DNA from: Bacteroidota bacterium
GTDB taxonomy: Bacteria > Bacteroidota > Bacteroidia > Cytophagales > Cyclobacteriaceae
Length of the DNA: 64,000 nt
Assembly (NCBI GenBank): GCA_023412765.1
Contig: JAEZBX010000061.1
Location: 1-64,000, forward strand
Reading direction: 5' to 3'
Position numbers and translations under genes: made by a program. Under the pieces are notes generated by a model. It was not told where the DNA came from and made no database searches. It saw nothing but the letters and a program-made list of their open reading frames with translations. How positions within the stretch are numbered: position 1 is the stretch's first letter; each line of letters opens with the position of its first letter. Below are positions 53,877-63,668 of this stretch, piece by piece.

Positions 53877-56402
53877 CTACCACTCAAAGTACTCATCCTC
53901 CTCCAACTCCACCTCTTTCTTTTCTTTGGTGCCTTTGTTCTTGAATGCCTCTTTTAATTCCTGGACTTCCTTTTTCAGATCGGTAGCAATTTTCTTTTTT
54001 ACGGATTCAGAATCATACACAACACGGTAATCATCGGCAGTACCGACAATCTTAAGAAATAGTTTGCTCTGCCCCGAGCCATCTTCCTGAAGTGCCTGCT
54101 TAGCTTCTACCGATGTAATGTTCTTGTCATTGCGCAATGGAGCAATCACCCTGTAGTCAATCCGTTGATCAAAGGTGTGCGTACCGCTTATCTTTATTGA
54201 TGTAACGTTCGTGCGCACTTCCATCTGCGGCATATAAACAGTTTTATTTTCGATGTGAATATCATTCTTGATATCAGAGAACCGTAGCTTGCTTAACCCT
54301 TCATCATTCAGGTATTTGTTAAGCTTTTGCATTGGCTCAAAATTGTTCAATTCACCACCCTTTATCGATGTGCTGATATCGCTAGTCAACGTCTCCTGGA
54401 ACAGTCGCAAATTTTGATTTAATGTAAACTCCAATGCTACGTCGGCATACGCTTTGCCCTTGAGATGCTTATCCATGATGAAGTCTTGATCAAAATTTTC
54501 AAAAACATAAAAAATGCTGTCAATATTTATCCCACTTAATCGGAAGGAGCTAACAACATCGATCACCTTGTTATTTTTTGCATCCACAATTCCTGTAAAT
54601 GACATGTCGCCCCCCATTGAACTGAATTTTATGTTCCGCGAAACAGCCATCTCATTTTTAATTAAAAGATCACCTTTCAGATCAGTTGCATGGAAGCGTT
54701 TATATCGGAGTGCCTTCACATCACAATTGAAATTAAGATTTATGTTTCGCGAGATCTTAAACTCGTACTGATCCTTCTTGCCTTCCTCATTACCTTTAGA
54801 ACGCTGTCCAAAGCCCATGGCGAACAACTCATCTACATCTAAGAACTTAGATCTTAAGTCGGTTTCGATACCAATAGGCTGATCTTCAAAAAGGATAAAT
54901 GTGATTATGTTTTTGAAGAATCCGTTCAGCAGAAAGTCACTGTTACCTATCTTACCCGACACATTGCTCAGGGCCAGATCGATGTTGTTGAATTGCATAT
55001 TTCCACGCAAGTTTTGCAACTTCACCTTATCCTCGCCATAAGTCAGTCCGATGTTTTCGAGTTCGATTGTTCCTTCAGTTGAAACGCGCTGTGCTGTGGC
55101 TCGTTTTTTCAAAAGGCCCACTTTTCCGTCAAACTTTACATTGGCAAGGAGCGAGCCCGAGAGATCTTCCAGATTTTTGACCGGATAAAAATCGAGCAAT
55201 GACTTTGCGTCAACACGTCCCGAAAAAGAACATTCTACAGTCGGATCGTTAAAATTCCTGAGTTGGAAATCTGCATTGAAAGGTTCATCATTTAATGTGC
55301 CTTTGATATCCTTAAGACTTAGCGTTGCAGATTCGACCTTCAGAATCTGAGGACTCACAAAAGATCCTTCCATGCTTGCGCCCTTGATCTGAGATCGTGA
55401 ATCGGGATTGTAAAGGGTGGCATCCTTGAAACCGAAGTCAATATTGATCGACGGACTTACCTTCCGGCCTATTTCACCATTTAATCTTGCTGTGAAATAA
55501 ACATCTCCTTTGCTCCTGTATTTTTCAAACTTTTTCGCGATCGGTTCATTTAGCAAAGACAGCAACGTTTGAATATCTGTATCGCTCCCTTTTGTCGTAA
55601 TGTCAATATTGTTCTTTTGTTTCCATCCATAAGTTCCAGCAACATTAAATGAAGAATTCCTGACGCTTAGGGTTGATGGTCTAATAGTAAGATTCCTTTG
55701 GGCATCATCATAGGAAAGCTCGCTTTTCACTTTAAATGATTTTCCTGCCAGAAATGAATTACCATTCACATTGATTTTTTCTGTTGTCAATTCACCTTCT
55801 GCCTCAATATCGTAGACATTATTGGCAGACTGTATGGACGCTAAAAGTTTCTCGGTAGAAAAGGTTAAATGTTCTTCGGCATTAACGTCTATATAATGTA
55901 CCCTTGCTTTCTCAAGCCGAACATCACGCAATTCAAAATGCATAGAGCTGCCGACTTCGGATTTGTTTTCCTTCGGTTTGAGAATGTTGTAATTATTTTC
56001 ACCGGCCTTGTTGATTTTCAGATTTGCCTCGCTGTTTGTGATTCTAAAGCCTTTGATCGAATAATTCCCTTTCCAGACCTGAATTGGATTTAACTTACAA
56101 CGAATTTCCTCAGCAGTGAGAAGTGGATAGCTACCCTCATGGCTGTCTTCTATATAAACATCCTTAAGTACAATATCCATTTGTGGAAAACTCGAGAAGA
56201 CGGAAATGTCCATCTCTCCAATCTTGACGGGTGTGTTAAGATTTTTGTTCGATTCCCTTATGAATTGAGCAATTATTCTTTCTTTGAAAAGCAGCACCGA
56301 TAAGGCAAGCGAAATACACAAGACAGCAATGGCAAGCGCGGTGTAAAAAAATATCTTTCCAAAGATTCTCAAGATGAAAAAATCGTTTAGCAAAAGTAAC
56401 AA
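53877..56402 (-). CDS. AsmA-family inner-membrane protein
   Basis: About 841 residues. No ATG precedes the membrane segment (FFYTALAIAVLCISLALSVLL), so the start is TTG, at 56402 or perhaps 56369 (which would begin MRIFGKIFF). AsmA signatures follow: PVKIGEMDISVFSSFPQMDIVLKDVYIEDS, YSIKGFRITNSEANLKINKAGENNYNIL, and a C-terminal AsmA_2-like region (GGELNNFEPMQKLNKYL, KISGTHTFDQRIDYRVIAPL). The tail is strongly charged, ending in acidic residues and EYFEW. AsmA-type proteins bridge inner and outer membrane and move lipids. Confidence 0.87.
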   Translation of the reverse strand: MLLLLNDFFILRIFGKIFFYTALAIAVLCISLALSVLLFKERIIAQFIRESNKNLNTPVKIGEMDISVFSSFPQMDIVLKDVYIEDSHEGSYPLLTAEEIRCKLNPIQVWKGNYSIKGFRITNSEANLKINKAGENNYNILKPKENKSEVGSSMHFELRDVRLEKARVHYIDVNAEEHLTFSTEKLLASIQSANNVYDIEAEGELTTEKINVNGNSFLAGKSFKVKSELSYDDAQRNLTIRPSTLSVRNSSFNVAGTYGWKQKNNIDITTKGSDTDIQTLLSLLNEPIAKKFEKYRSKGDVYFTARLNGEIGRKVSPSINIDFGFKDATLYNPDSRSQIKGASMEGSFVSPQILKVESATLSLKDIKGTLNDEPFNADFQLRNFNDPTVECSFSGRVDAKSLLDFYPVKNLEDLSGSLLANVKFDGKVGLLKKRATAQRVSTEGTIELENIGLTYGEDKVKLQNLRGNMQFNNIDLALSNVSGKIGNSDFLLNGFFKNIITFILFEDQPIGIETDLRSKFLDVDELFAMGFGQRSKGNEEGKKDQYEFKISRNINLNFNCDVKALRYKRFHATDLKGDLLIKNEMAVSRNIKFSSMGGDMSFTGIVDAKNNKVIDVVSSFRLSGINIDSIFYVFENFDQDFIMDKHLKGKAYADVALEFTLNQNLRLFQETLTSDISTSIKGGELNNFEPMQKLNKYLNDEGLSKLRFSDIKNDIHIENKTVYMPQMEVRTNVTSIKISGTHTFDQRIDYRVIAPLRNDKNITSVEAKQALQEDGSGQSKLFLKIVGTADDYRVVYDSESVKKKIATDLKKEVQELKEAFKNKGTKEKKEVELEEDEYFEW

Positions 56403-56513
56403 AAGTTAAACGATAGCTATCGTGACTTATTTTGCCTGAAAACCAAGTGCAACGGATCTTTCGACCAATACGTCCAGTAACAACAGTTCGACGGAGGATC
56501 TGTTCAAGTTATC

Positions 56514-57392
56514 CTATGCTTCGTCGATGTAGCGCTTGGTAATGGGTTGATATGAGTCAATTCGCCGATCCCGGAGAAAAGGCCAGTGCGTTCTGTAAGA
56601 ATCGGTCTTGTCGAGATCAACTGGCATCACATGGACTTCTTCCTTATCGTGAGATGCCTGATACAGTATACGGCCGAACGGATTGGCAATAAAGGATCCA
56701 CCCCAAAAATTCATTGCGCCGTTCTGCTCAAGTCCAATCCGATTAACACTCACGACATGAATACCATTTGCAACTGCGTGACTTCGTTGAATGGTTTGCC
56801 AGGCATTGAACTGCTCACTATTGGTCTCTTCATCCTGCGAAGTCGCCCAGCCAATAGCAGTGGGGTAAAACAATATCTCTGCGCCCATGAGTGCCGTGAT
56901 CCTGGCTCCTTCAGGGTACCATTGATCCCAGCAAATTAATACACCGATGGTGGCGAACTTCGTCTTGAAGATTTTATATCCGAGATCACCGGGAGTAAAG
57001 TAAAATTTTTCGTAGTAAGCCGGGTCATCAGGTATGTGCATTTTACGATACTTTCCAAGGTACGCACCATCCGCATCCAACACAGCTGTAGTATTGTGAT
57101 AAATGCCTTGAGTCCTCTTCTCAAACAATGACGCGATAATCACAATGCCTAACTCTTTGGCTACTGCTGAAAAGGCTTCTGTGGAAGGGCCGGGAATAGG
57201 TTCAGCAAGCTTGAAGTTGTCGTAGTCCTCAACATCACAGAAGTAATGTGAAAGGAATAACTCCTGGAGGCATACAATCTGTGCACCCTTCCCCGCGGCG
57301 TCGCGGATTTTGACAATTGCTTTCTCAAGATTTTCCTTTGGCTCTTTCGCACAAGCCATTTGTACGATACCTACGTTTACGATTTTGCTCAC
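56514..57392 (-). CDS. aguB: Nitrilase-superfamily hydrolase, N-carbamoylputrescine amidase-like
   Basis: 292 residues. The catalytic triad is complete: Glu44 in VCLQELFLSHYFC, Lys117 in LGKYRKMHIPDDPAYYEKFYF, and Cys154 in VLICWDQWYPEGAR. Flanking sequences match AguB, which hydrolyses N-carbamoylputrescine to putrescine, CO2 and ammonia, the last step of the agmatine route. The usual partner, agmatine deiminase AguA, is not in the window. Related amidases cannot be fully excluded. Confidence 0.88.
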   Translation of the reverse strand: MSKIVNVGIVQMACAKEPKENLEKAIVKIRDAAGKGAQIVCLQELFLSHYFCDVEDYDNFKLAEPIPGPSTEAFSAVAKELGIVIIASLFEKRTQGIYHNTTAVLDADGAYLGKYRKMHIPDDPAYYEKFYFTPGDLGYKIFKTKFATIGVLICWDQWYPEGARITALMGAEILFYPTAIGWATSQDEETNSEQFNAWQTIQRSHAVANGIHVVSVNRIGLEQNGAMNFWGGSFIANPFGRILYQASHDKEEVHVMPVDLDKTDSYRTHWPFLRDRRIDSYQPITKRYIDEA

Positions 57393-57466
57393 GATGTTGA
57401 TTTAAGACGCAAAAGTAGGAAGTAATTTGAGTTGGAAAAAGTTCAGGCTCTGAAGGTATCAAAAGC

Positions 57467-57495
57467 AAAAACGCAGACTTATTGTCTGCGTTTTT
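57467..57495 (-). terminator. Intrinsic terminator after gltD
   Basis: A 12-base perfect stem AAAAACGCAGAC / GTCTGCGTTTTT around TTATT, 51 bases beyond the gltD stop on the minus strand. It ends the gltB-gltD transcript before the aguB-like gene. Confidence 0.88.
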
Positions 57496-57545
57496 GAAGT
57501 TTGTTATGCAATGCTTCTAAGCTGATTTCATTTACTTCATTCCGT

Positions 57546-59021
57546 TTAGGCTTCACTCTCAATGTGAACAAATGATTCGTCTTTAGTTTCCAGCGCCGAA
57601 GTTCCCATCAGCCAGGTATCAACAGCGTGTGCTGCTTCCCGACCTTCAGAAATTGCCCACACCACAAGGGATTGACCTCGCCTGATATCGCCTGCAGCAA
57701 ATACACCTTCCTCTGTTGTGCGATAATTTTGCGTTTTGATATTGCCGCGCTCATCCAAAGCTAACTTTAGCTCATCTACCATTCCACCTCTTTCCGCGCC
57801 TGTGAATCCAATGGCTAACAACGCCAACTCGCAAGGGATCACTCTCTCCGAACCTGGAATCTCTTCGAAGCCCATTCTGCCTTCCTTATTAACCCCCCAC
57901 GTGATATCGACAATTTTCAGGCCCGACAAGCGGCCCATGCTGTCTCCCAAAAATTCTTTTGTAAGAATAGCCCATTTTCTTTCCACCCCTTCTTCGTGAG
58001 AAGATGATGTCATAAGGACCATCGGCCAAAGTGGCCATGGATTTGTACCTTCATTTCGTTGCAATGGTGGCTTGGCCAACAGCTCTATCTGTGTTACTGA
58101 TTTTGCCGATTGTCTGTTCGATGTACCGACGCAATCTGAACCCGTGTCTCCTCCACCAATGACTAAAACGTTCTTTCCATTGGCGAGAATTTCTCCTGAA
58201 GAAATGGTATCGCCAGCTACCCGCTTGTTCTGTTGTGTCAGAAAATCCATTGCATAATGTACTCCGCTGAGATTACGCCCTGGAATCGGAAGATCGCGCG
58301 GTGCTGATGCTCCTCCACAGACCAATATAGCATCAAACTCATCCTGGAGATGTTTTGCGCTGATATTGACCCCCACATGAGCATTGGTTCTGAAGACAAT
58401 ACCCTCTTGCTCCATAATCCGCAGGCGTCGTTCCAACGTCCACTTTTCTAATTTAAAATCAGGGATGCCATATCGAAGAAGGCCTCCGATCCGGTCACTT
58501 CTTTCGAAAACCGTAACCCAGTGTCCAGCTTTGTTCAATTGGGCGGCAGCTGCAAGACCTGCAGGGCCCGACCCAATAATTGCAACGCGTTTGCCTGTTC
58601 TGCTCTTTGGAGGATTAGGTTTGATATATCCCTTTTCAAAAGCAGTTTCTGCTATCGTCTTTTCTATATATTCAATAGTGACAGGCTTGTTATTAATACT
58701 AAGAACACAACTGGCTTCGCACGGAGCAGGGCAAATTCGTCCGGTAAACTCCGGGAAGTTATTGGTGCTGCTCAATATACGAATCGCATCTTCCCATTTT
58801 TTCTGAAAGACCGCGTCGTTGAAATCAGGAATGTTATTACCCAGAGGGCAACCGTTGTGACAAAACGGAACACCACAATCCATACAACGCGATGCCTGTT
58901 GTTTAACCTTTTCCTTGTCGAGCGGATTATAAACTTCCTTATAGTCTTTTATTCTCTCTTTCGGATCCCGGGATTTTGGCATCTCCCGGTCGAACTTCAT
59001 AAATCCATCAATTTGTCCCAT
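57546..59021 (-). CDS. gltD: Glutamate synthase small (beta) subunit
   Basis: 491 residues. Two [4Fe-4S]-type cysteine clusters lie at the N-terminus (Cys46, 49, 54, 58 in CMDCGVPFCHNGCPLGNNIPDF; and Cys97, 101, 105 in CPAPCEASC). The FAD-binding AIIGSGPAGLAAAAQL is at 147-162, and the NADPH-binding VLVIGGGDTGSDC near 288. It oxidises NADPH and passes electrons to GltB. It follows gltB after 39 bases. Confidence 0.96.
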   Translation of the reverse strand: MGQIDGFMKFDREMPKSRDPKERIKDYKEVYNPLDKEKVKQQASRCMDCGVPFCHNGCPLGNNIPDFNDAVFQKKWEDAIRILSSTNNFPEFTGRICPAPCEASCVLSINNKPVTIEYIEKTIAETAFEKGYIKPNPPKSRTGKRVAIIGSGPAGLAAAAQLNKAGHWVTVFERSDRIGGLLRYGIPDFKLEKWTLERRLRIMEQEGIVFRTNAHVGVNISAKHLQDEFDAILVCGGASAPRDLPIPGRNLSGVHYAMDFLTQQNKRVAGDTISSGEILANGKNVLVIGGGDTGSDCVGTSNRQSAKSVTQIELLAKPPLQRNEGTNPWPLWPMVLMTSSSHEEGVERKWAILTKEFLGDSMGRLSGLKIVDITWGVNKEGRMGFEEIPGSERVIPCELALLAIGFTGAERGGMVDELKLALDERGNIKTQNYRTTEEGVFAAGDIRRGQSLVVWAISEGREAAHAVDTWLMGTSALETKDESFVHIESEA

Positions 59022-59060
59022 GCTATGTTTGAAGCGCTATTGTTAATTGTGATTGTTCTA

Positions 59061-62000
59061 TTAAACCTTCATTTTGGTTGGCTCTGGAATACCGATTTCA
59101 TCATTCACGGTTGATTGATGTCTTACCTTCTGCTTCGAGAGAACCAGCTTATAATCTTTTGGCATCACCTTCACGAATAATTCGCAGGCAACAGACCAGT
59201 TTTCAATGATCCACTCGGCGGGATCACTGCCAGTATAACTGAAATGGCGTTCGATCATACCCTTGACTTCGGCCTTGTCGTCATCCTCGAGAGTTTCCAG
59301 CTCTACCATATCCTTGTTGCAGAGTCTTTCGAGTGCGTGCTCTGGATCAAACACATAAGCAATTCCGCCGCTCATACCAGCCGCGAAGTTCCGACCCGTC
59401 TTCCCCAGAATAACTACGCGACCACCAGTCATATATTCACAAGCATGGTCGCCTACGCCTTCTACGACTGCAGTTACGCCCGAATTCCTTACGCAGAAAC
59501 GCTCACCAGCCTGCCCGCGGATATATGCTTCACCTGAAGTCGCTCCATAGAATGCTACGTTGCCAATAATAATATTGTCCTCAGGTTTGAACGAAGCTTC
59601 CTTATCGGGATACACTAATAATTTGCCCCCTGACAATCCTTTTCCAAAATAATCGTTCGCCTCGCCTTCAAGCTCAAACGTTACGCCTGGAGCAACGAAA
59701 GCTCCGAAGCTTTGTCCCGCTGACCCTTTGAAAGTAAAGTGAATGGTGTCTGCGGGCAGTCCTTTTCCTTTGTATTTTTTAGAGATCTCGTTTGAAAGAA
59801 GTGCTCCTGTAGTTCTGTCAGTGTTTCTGATGATGAATTTTTCGCGAACGGGTTCGCCTTCATCAAGTGATTGACGGGCAGCTTCAACCAACTTCCAATC
59901 CAAAACTTTCTCTAATTCGAAATCCTGATCTATCTGTTTGTAGAGTCCAACATGTTCTCTCACAGGTTCACGATGAAGAATAGAAGAAAGATCGAGCTTT
60001 TTCACCTTCCAATGATCTATATCTTGTCTTACGCGCAGCATGTCTGAGCGTCCTACCATTTCGTTTACCGTACGGAACCCTAATTCGGCCATTACTTCCC
60101 GGAGATCCTGAGCCAGGAACTTGAAGAAGTTAACAACATCATCTGGATTTCCAGTGAATAGTTTTCTCAAGTCTTCATCCTGAGTAGCTATTCCAACCGG
60201 ACAAGTATTCAAGTGACACTTACGCATCATAATGCAACCTTCGACCACTAGCGCAGCCGTTGCAACACCCCATTCCTCGGCTCCCAACAAAGTTGCTATT
60301 GCAATGTCTCGTCCTGTCCGGATCTGACCGTCCGTCTGAAGTACAACGCGGCTTCTTAGATTATTTTTAACCAGCGTTTGATGCGCTTCTGCCAGGCCAA
60401 GTTCCCATGGCAATCCTGCATGGCGAACAGAACTGATCGGCGAAGCACCTGTTCCACCATCGCCACCTGAAATCAAAATAGCGTCGGCCTTTGCTTTGGC
60501 AACACCTGCCGCAACGGTACCAACACCCGCTTGCGATACAAGTTTCACATTAATTCTCGCATGGCGGTTTGCGTTCTTTAAATCGTAAATAAGCTGAGCA
60601 AGATCTTCAATAGAGTAAATGTCGTGATGGGGAGGCGGGGATATCAGACCCACGCCAGGCGTCGAATGCCGGACCCTACCGATCCATTCATCCACTTTAT
60701 GCCCAGGCAGCTGACCGCCTTCGCCTGGCTTAGCGCCCTGAGCCATTTTGATCTGGAGCTCATCTGCGTTCGTAAGATAATAGCTGGTTACACCAAAGCG
60801 ACCGGATGCTACCTGTTTGATGGCTGACCTTTCCCAGTCACCGTTTGCTTTTTTCTCGAATCGTACCTCATCCTCTCCGCCTTCTCCGCTATTACTTTTT
60901 CCGCCTATACGATTCATCGCAATAGCTAAGGTGCTGTGCGCCTCATGCGATATTGAACCGAATGACATCGCACCAGTTGCAAAACGTTTGTATATCTCTT
61001 CCGCAGGCTCAACTTCGCTGATAGGAATCGGATTCCTCTTCTTAAATTCAAATAATCCGCGGAAGGTTAATGTATCCTCAGCCTGATCATTGATCTTCTG
61101 AGCATACTTCTTGTAGATTGAATAGTTGTTTGTCTTGGTGGAATGCTGCAGCCAATGAATTACCTCCGGGCTGAACAAATGTTTTTCACCGCGACGTTTC
61201 CATTGATACAGCCCGCCGACCTGCAGCTCTTTGCTTTCAATCTCGAAAGCAAGGTTATGACGCACCAGTACTTCTCTTGCCAGATCATCAAACGACAAAC
61301 CTTCAATACGACTAATAGTGCCTTTGAAACATTTCTCGACAACATCGCATCCGAGACCCAACGCCTCAAATATCTGAGAAGACTGATACGACTGCAGCGT
61401 GCTGATACCCATTTTCGACATCACCTTTAACAAGCCACTGCCAACCGCCTTTTGATAATTTTCGTATGCCTCTTCGTCGGTCAAACGCTTTGAGAACAAA
61501 TCGTGTTTGTTCATAAAGTGAATGGTCTCTAATGCCATGTAAGGGTTCACCGCACTGGCACCATATCCGATGATCGTAGCAAAATGGTGAACTTCCCATG
61601 CGTCTCCAGCCTCGACAACCAGCCCGGCCTCCGTACGAATTCTTTTTCCAACCAAATATTGGTGAACTGCTCCAACCGACAACAGTGAAGGTATGGGCGC
61701 GAACTCATCGCTGATCTTGCGATCGGAAAGAATCAGAATTTTCTTGCCCGCGCGAACCGCCCTTTCTGCTTCAGCACAGATTCTGTCAAGGCTTTCCTCC
61801 AGCCGTCCCGGTTTTCCGTCTGCTTTGAATACACATTGAAGTACTGCACTTTCAAAACCCTGGTCCTGCAGATGCTTGAATTTCTCAAGATCACTATTTA
61901 ACAGGACAGGCTGTGAGATATGTATCTGACGGGTATGCTCAGGAGTCTCATCCAGCACATTGAGGCTGGAACCAACCCGTGTAAACAACGACATGACCAG

Positions 62001-63614
62001 GCGCTCACGAATTGGATCGATCGGCGGATTGCTTACTTGCGCAAAATGTTGCTTGAAGTAGTTGGAGACGTGCCGGCTTTCCTTGGATAATACAGCCTGC
62101 GGCGTATCGTCTCCCATCGAACCTATGGCCTCATAGCCTTTTTCCGCCATAGGAAGTATAAGAGTCTTAACGTCTTCGCTGGTATAACCATAAGCGTTCT
62201 GACGTTGAATCAGCGTCTTCTCATCGAAAAAGCTTTCAATCCATTCCTGCTCGGGTTCCAGTCTAAGTTTCAGACGATTCTGAATAATCCAGTTATAATA
62301 TGCCTTCCCCTCATAAACAGCCCGTTTTACTTTTTCATCATCAAGGACTTTTCCCAACTCCAAATCCACCATCAACATTTTTCCTGGAGTGATGCGTCCC
62401 TTTTCCAATACGTCCTTTGGATCGATCTGCAAAGCACCCGCCTCTGAGGCGGCAATAACCCTTCCAGAACGGGTAACACAGTAACGAAGCGGACGAAGAC
62501 CATTTCTGTCTAACGTTGCCCCTATACGTGAACCGTCGGTAAAGACCAGAGCTGCCGGACCATCCCAAGGCTCCATCATCGATGCATGGTACTTATAAAA
62601 CGCCTTGCGATGGGGATCCATCAATTTATTATCCTGCCAGGCTTCGGGAACGAGCATCATCAGCACGTGTGGCAAAGTGCGTCCTGATAGCACCAACATT
62701 TCTACGAGAGCATCGAGATTCGCTGAATCAGAGCCATCCGGACTGGTGATGGGCAAAAGCATTTTCAATTCTTCATCCGTAAAGAATGTAGATTTGAAAA
62801 GTGCCTCTTTAGACTTCATTTTGTTGACGTTCCCCCGAATGGTATTGATTTCACCATTGTGAGCGATGAACCTGAATGGTTGTGCCAGTTTCCAGTTCGG
62901 AAATGTATTAGTCGAAAACCTGCTATGCACCAAGGCAAGTGCAGTTTTCAGGCGGGAATCCTGGAGGTCATAAAAGTATTCGCGCAACTGCTCTGTGCGA
63001 AGTTGACCTTTATACACAATGGTCCGCGACGAGAAACTTGTGATGTAGAATTCGTTATTACTACCCTTTACATCGCGGGAAATGGCATGCGAAGTGTGGT
63101 TTCTTAGAACAAAGAGCTTGCGTTCCAATGCTGTACCAACGATACTCTCGTCCTTAGCCTTGACGAAAACCTGCTCGATAACCGGCTCAACTTCAACAGC
63201 ACCCGGACCTGGAACGCTGTGATCGACCGGAACTACCCGATATCCAATCAGTTCGAGGCCTAATTCCTTGATATTCTTTCGCAGTACCTCGCGGCACGCA
63301 TTCAATACTTTCTTGTCGCGGGGGAAAAATACGATACCAACGCCATAGCTACCCGGCGAGGGTAATTTAAACCCAAGGCGGCCGCATTCTTCTTCAAAAA
63401 AATCGTGAGGTAATTGAATTAATATACCTGCTCCATCTCCGGTCTTCGGACTGCTTCCTTTCCCGCCCCGATGCTCCATGTTCTCCAACATTGAGAGTGC
63501 ATCGCGAACATTTTGATTCGTTTTTGAGCCGTTAATATTGGCTACGAAACCAATACCGCAGGCATCATGCTCCAGTTCAGGGGTGTACAAACCATGGCTG
63601 GTTTTTTCTTTCAT
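59061..63614 (-). CDS. gltB: Glutamate synthase large (alpha) subunit
   Basis: 1517 residues from the ATG at 63614 (MKEKTSHGLYTPELEHDACG). This start leaves an 18-residue propeptide before the catalytic Cys19 of the glutamine amidotransferase domain, as in known GltB. A longer frame begins at 63683 but would read through a hairpin. Central FMN/substrate motifs are SGEGGEDEVRF and GAKPGEGGQLPG, and the [3Fe-4S] cluster is CIMMRKCHLNTCPVG near 1126. The C-terminal GXG-repeat domain includes GEANDYFGKGLSGG and GDHACEYMTGGRVVILG. Converts glutamine and 2-oxoglutarate to two glutamates. Confidence 0.97.
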   Translation of the reverse strand: MKEKTSHGLYTPELEHDACGIGFVANINGSKTNQNVRDALSMLENMEHRGGKGSSPKTGDGAGILIQLPHDFFEEECGRLGFKLPSPGSYGVGIVFFPRDKKVLNACREVLRKNIKELGLELIGYRVVPVDHSVPGPGAVEVEPVIEQVFVKAKDESIVGTALERKLFVLRNHTSHAISRDVKGSNNEFYITSFSSRTIVYKGQLRTEQLREYFYDLQDSRLKTALALVHSRFSTNTFPNWKLAQPFRFIAHNGEINTIRGNVNKMKSKEALFKSTFFTDEELKMLLPITSPDGSDSANLDALVEMLVLSGRTLPHVLMMLVPEAWQDNKLMDPHRKAFYKYHASMMEPWDGPAALVFTDGSRIGATLDRNGLRPLRYCVTRSGRVIAASEAGALQIDPKDVLEKGRITPGKMLMVDLELGKVLDDEKVKRAVYEGKAYYNWIIQNRLKLRLEPEQEWIESFFDEKTLIQRQNAYGYTSEDVKTLILPMAEKGYEAIGSMGDDTPQAVLSKESRHVSNYFKQHFAQVSNPPIDPIRERLVMSLFTRVGSSLNVLDETPEHTRQIHISQPVLLNSDLEKFKHLQDQGFESAVLQCVFKADGKPGRLEESLDRICAEAERAVRAGKKILILSDRKISDEFAPIPSLLSVGAVHQYLVGKRIRTEAGLVVEAGDAWEVHHFATIIGYGASAVNPYMALETIHFMNKHDLFSKRLTDEEAYENYQKAVGSGLLKVMSKMGISTLQSYQSSQIFEALGLGCDVVEKCFKGTISRIEGLSFDDLAREVLVRHNLAFEIESKELQVGGLYQWKRRGEKHLFSPEVIHWLQHSTKTNNYSIYKKYAQKINDQAEDTLTFRGLFEFKKRNPIPISEVEPAEEIYKRFATGAMSFGSISHEAHSTLAIAMNRIGGKSNSGEGGEDEVRFEKKANGDWERSAIKQVASGRFGVTSYYLTNADELQIKMAQGAKPGEGGQLPGHKVDEWIGRVRHSTPGVGLISPPPHHDIYSIEDLAQLIYDLKNANRHARINVKLVSQAGVGTVAAGVAKAKADAILISGGDGGTGASPISSVRHAGLPWELGLAEAHQTLVKNNLRSRVVLQTDGQIRTGRDIAIATLLGAEEWGVATAALVVEGCIMMRKCHLNTCPVGIATQDEDLRKLFTGNPDDVVNFFKFLAQDLREVMAELGFRTVNEMVGRSDMLRVRQDIDHWKVKKLDLSSILHREPVREHVGLYKQIDQDFELEKVLDWKLVEAARQSLDEGEPVREKFIIRNTDRTTGALLSNEISKKYKGKGLPADTIHFTFKGSAGQSFGAFVAPGVTFELEGEANDYFGKGLSGGKLLVYPDKEASFKPEDNIIIGNVAFYGATSGEAYIRGQAGERFCVRNSGVTAVVEGVGDHACEYMTGGRVVILGKTGRNFAAGMSGGIAYVFDPEHALERLCNKDMVELETLEDDDKAEVKGMIERHFSYTGSDPAEWIIENWSVACELFVKVMPKDYKLVLSKQKVRHQSTVNDEIGIPEPTKMKV

Positions 63615-63638
63615 CGTCTGGTGGTTTAAATAATAAAA

Positions 63639-63668
63639 AAAGCTCCATTCAGGGCAAAATGGAGTTTT
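63639..63668 (-). terminator. Hairpin with U-tract directly upstream of gltB
   Basis: On the minus strand an AAACTCCATT / AATGGAGCTTT stem (one mismatch) with an 8-base loop is followed by a run of seven T, ending about 20 bases before the gltB ATG at 63614. It looks like an intrinsic terminator placed in the 5' leader. It could be an attenuator, or the end of an upstream transcript. Confidence 0.55.

Noticed and set aside
58384..59114. Long plus-strand frames across gltD
   Set aside because: They overlap gltD, whose cofactor motifs are intact, and have no family resemblance.
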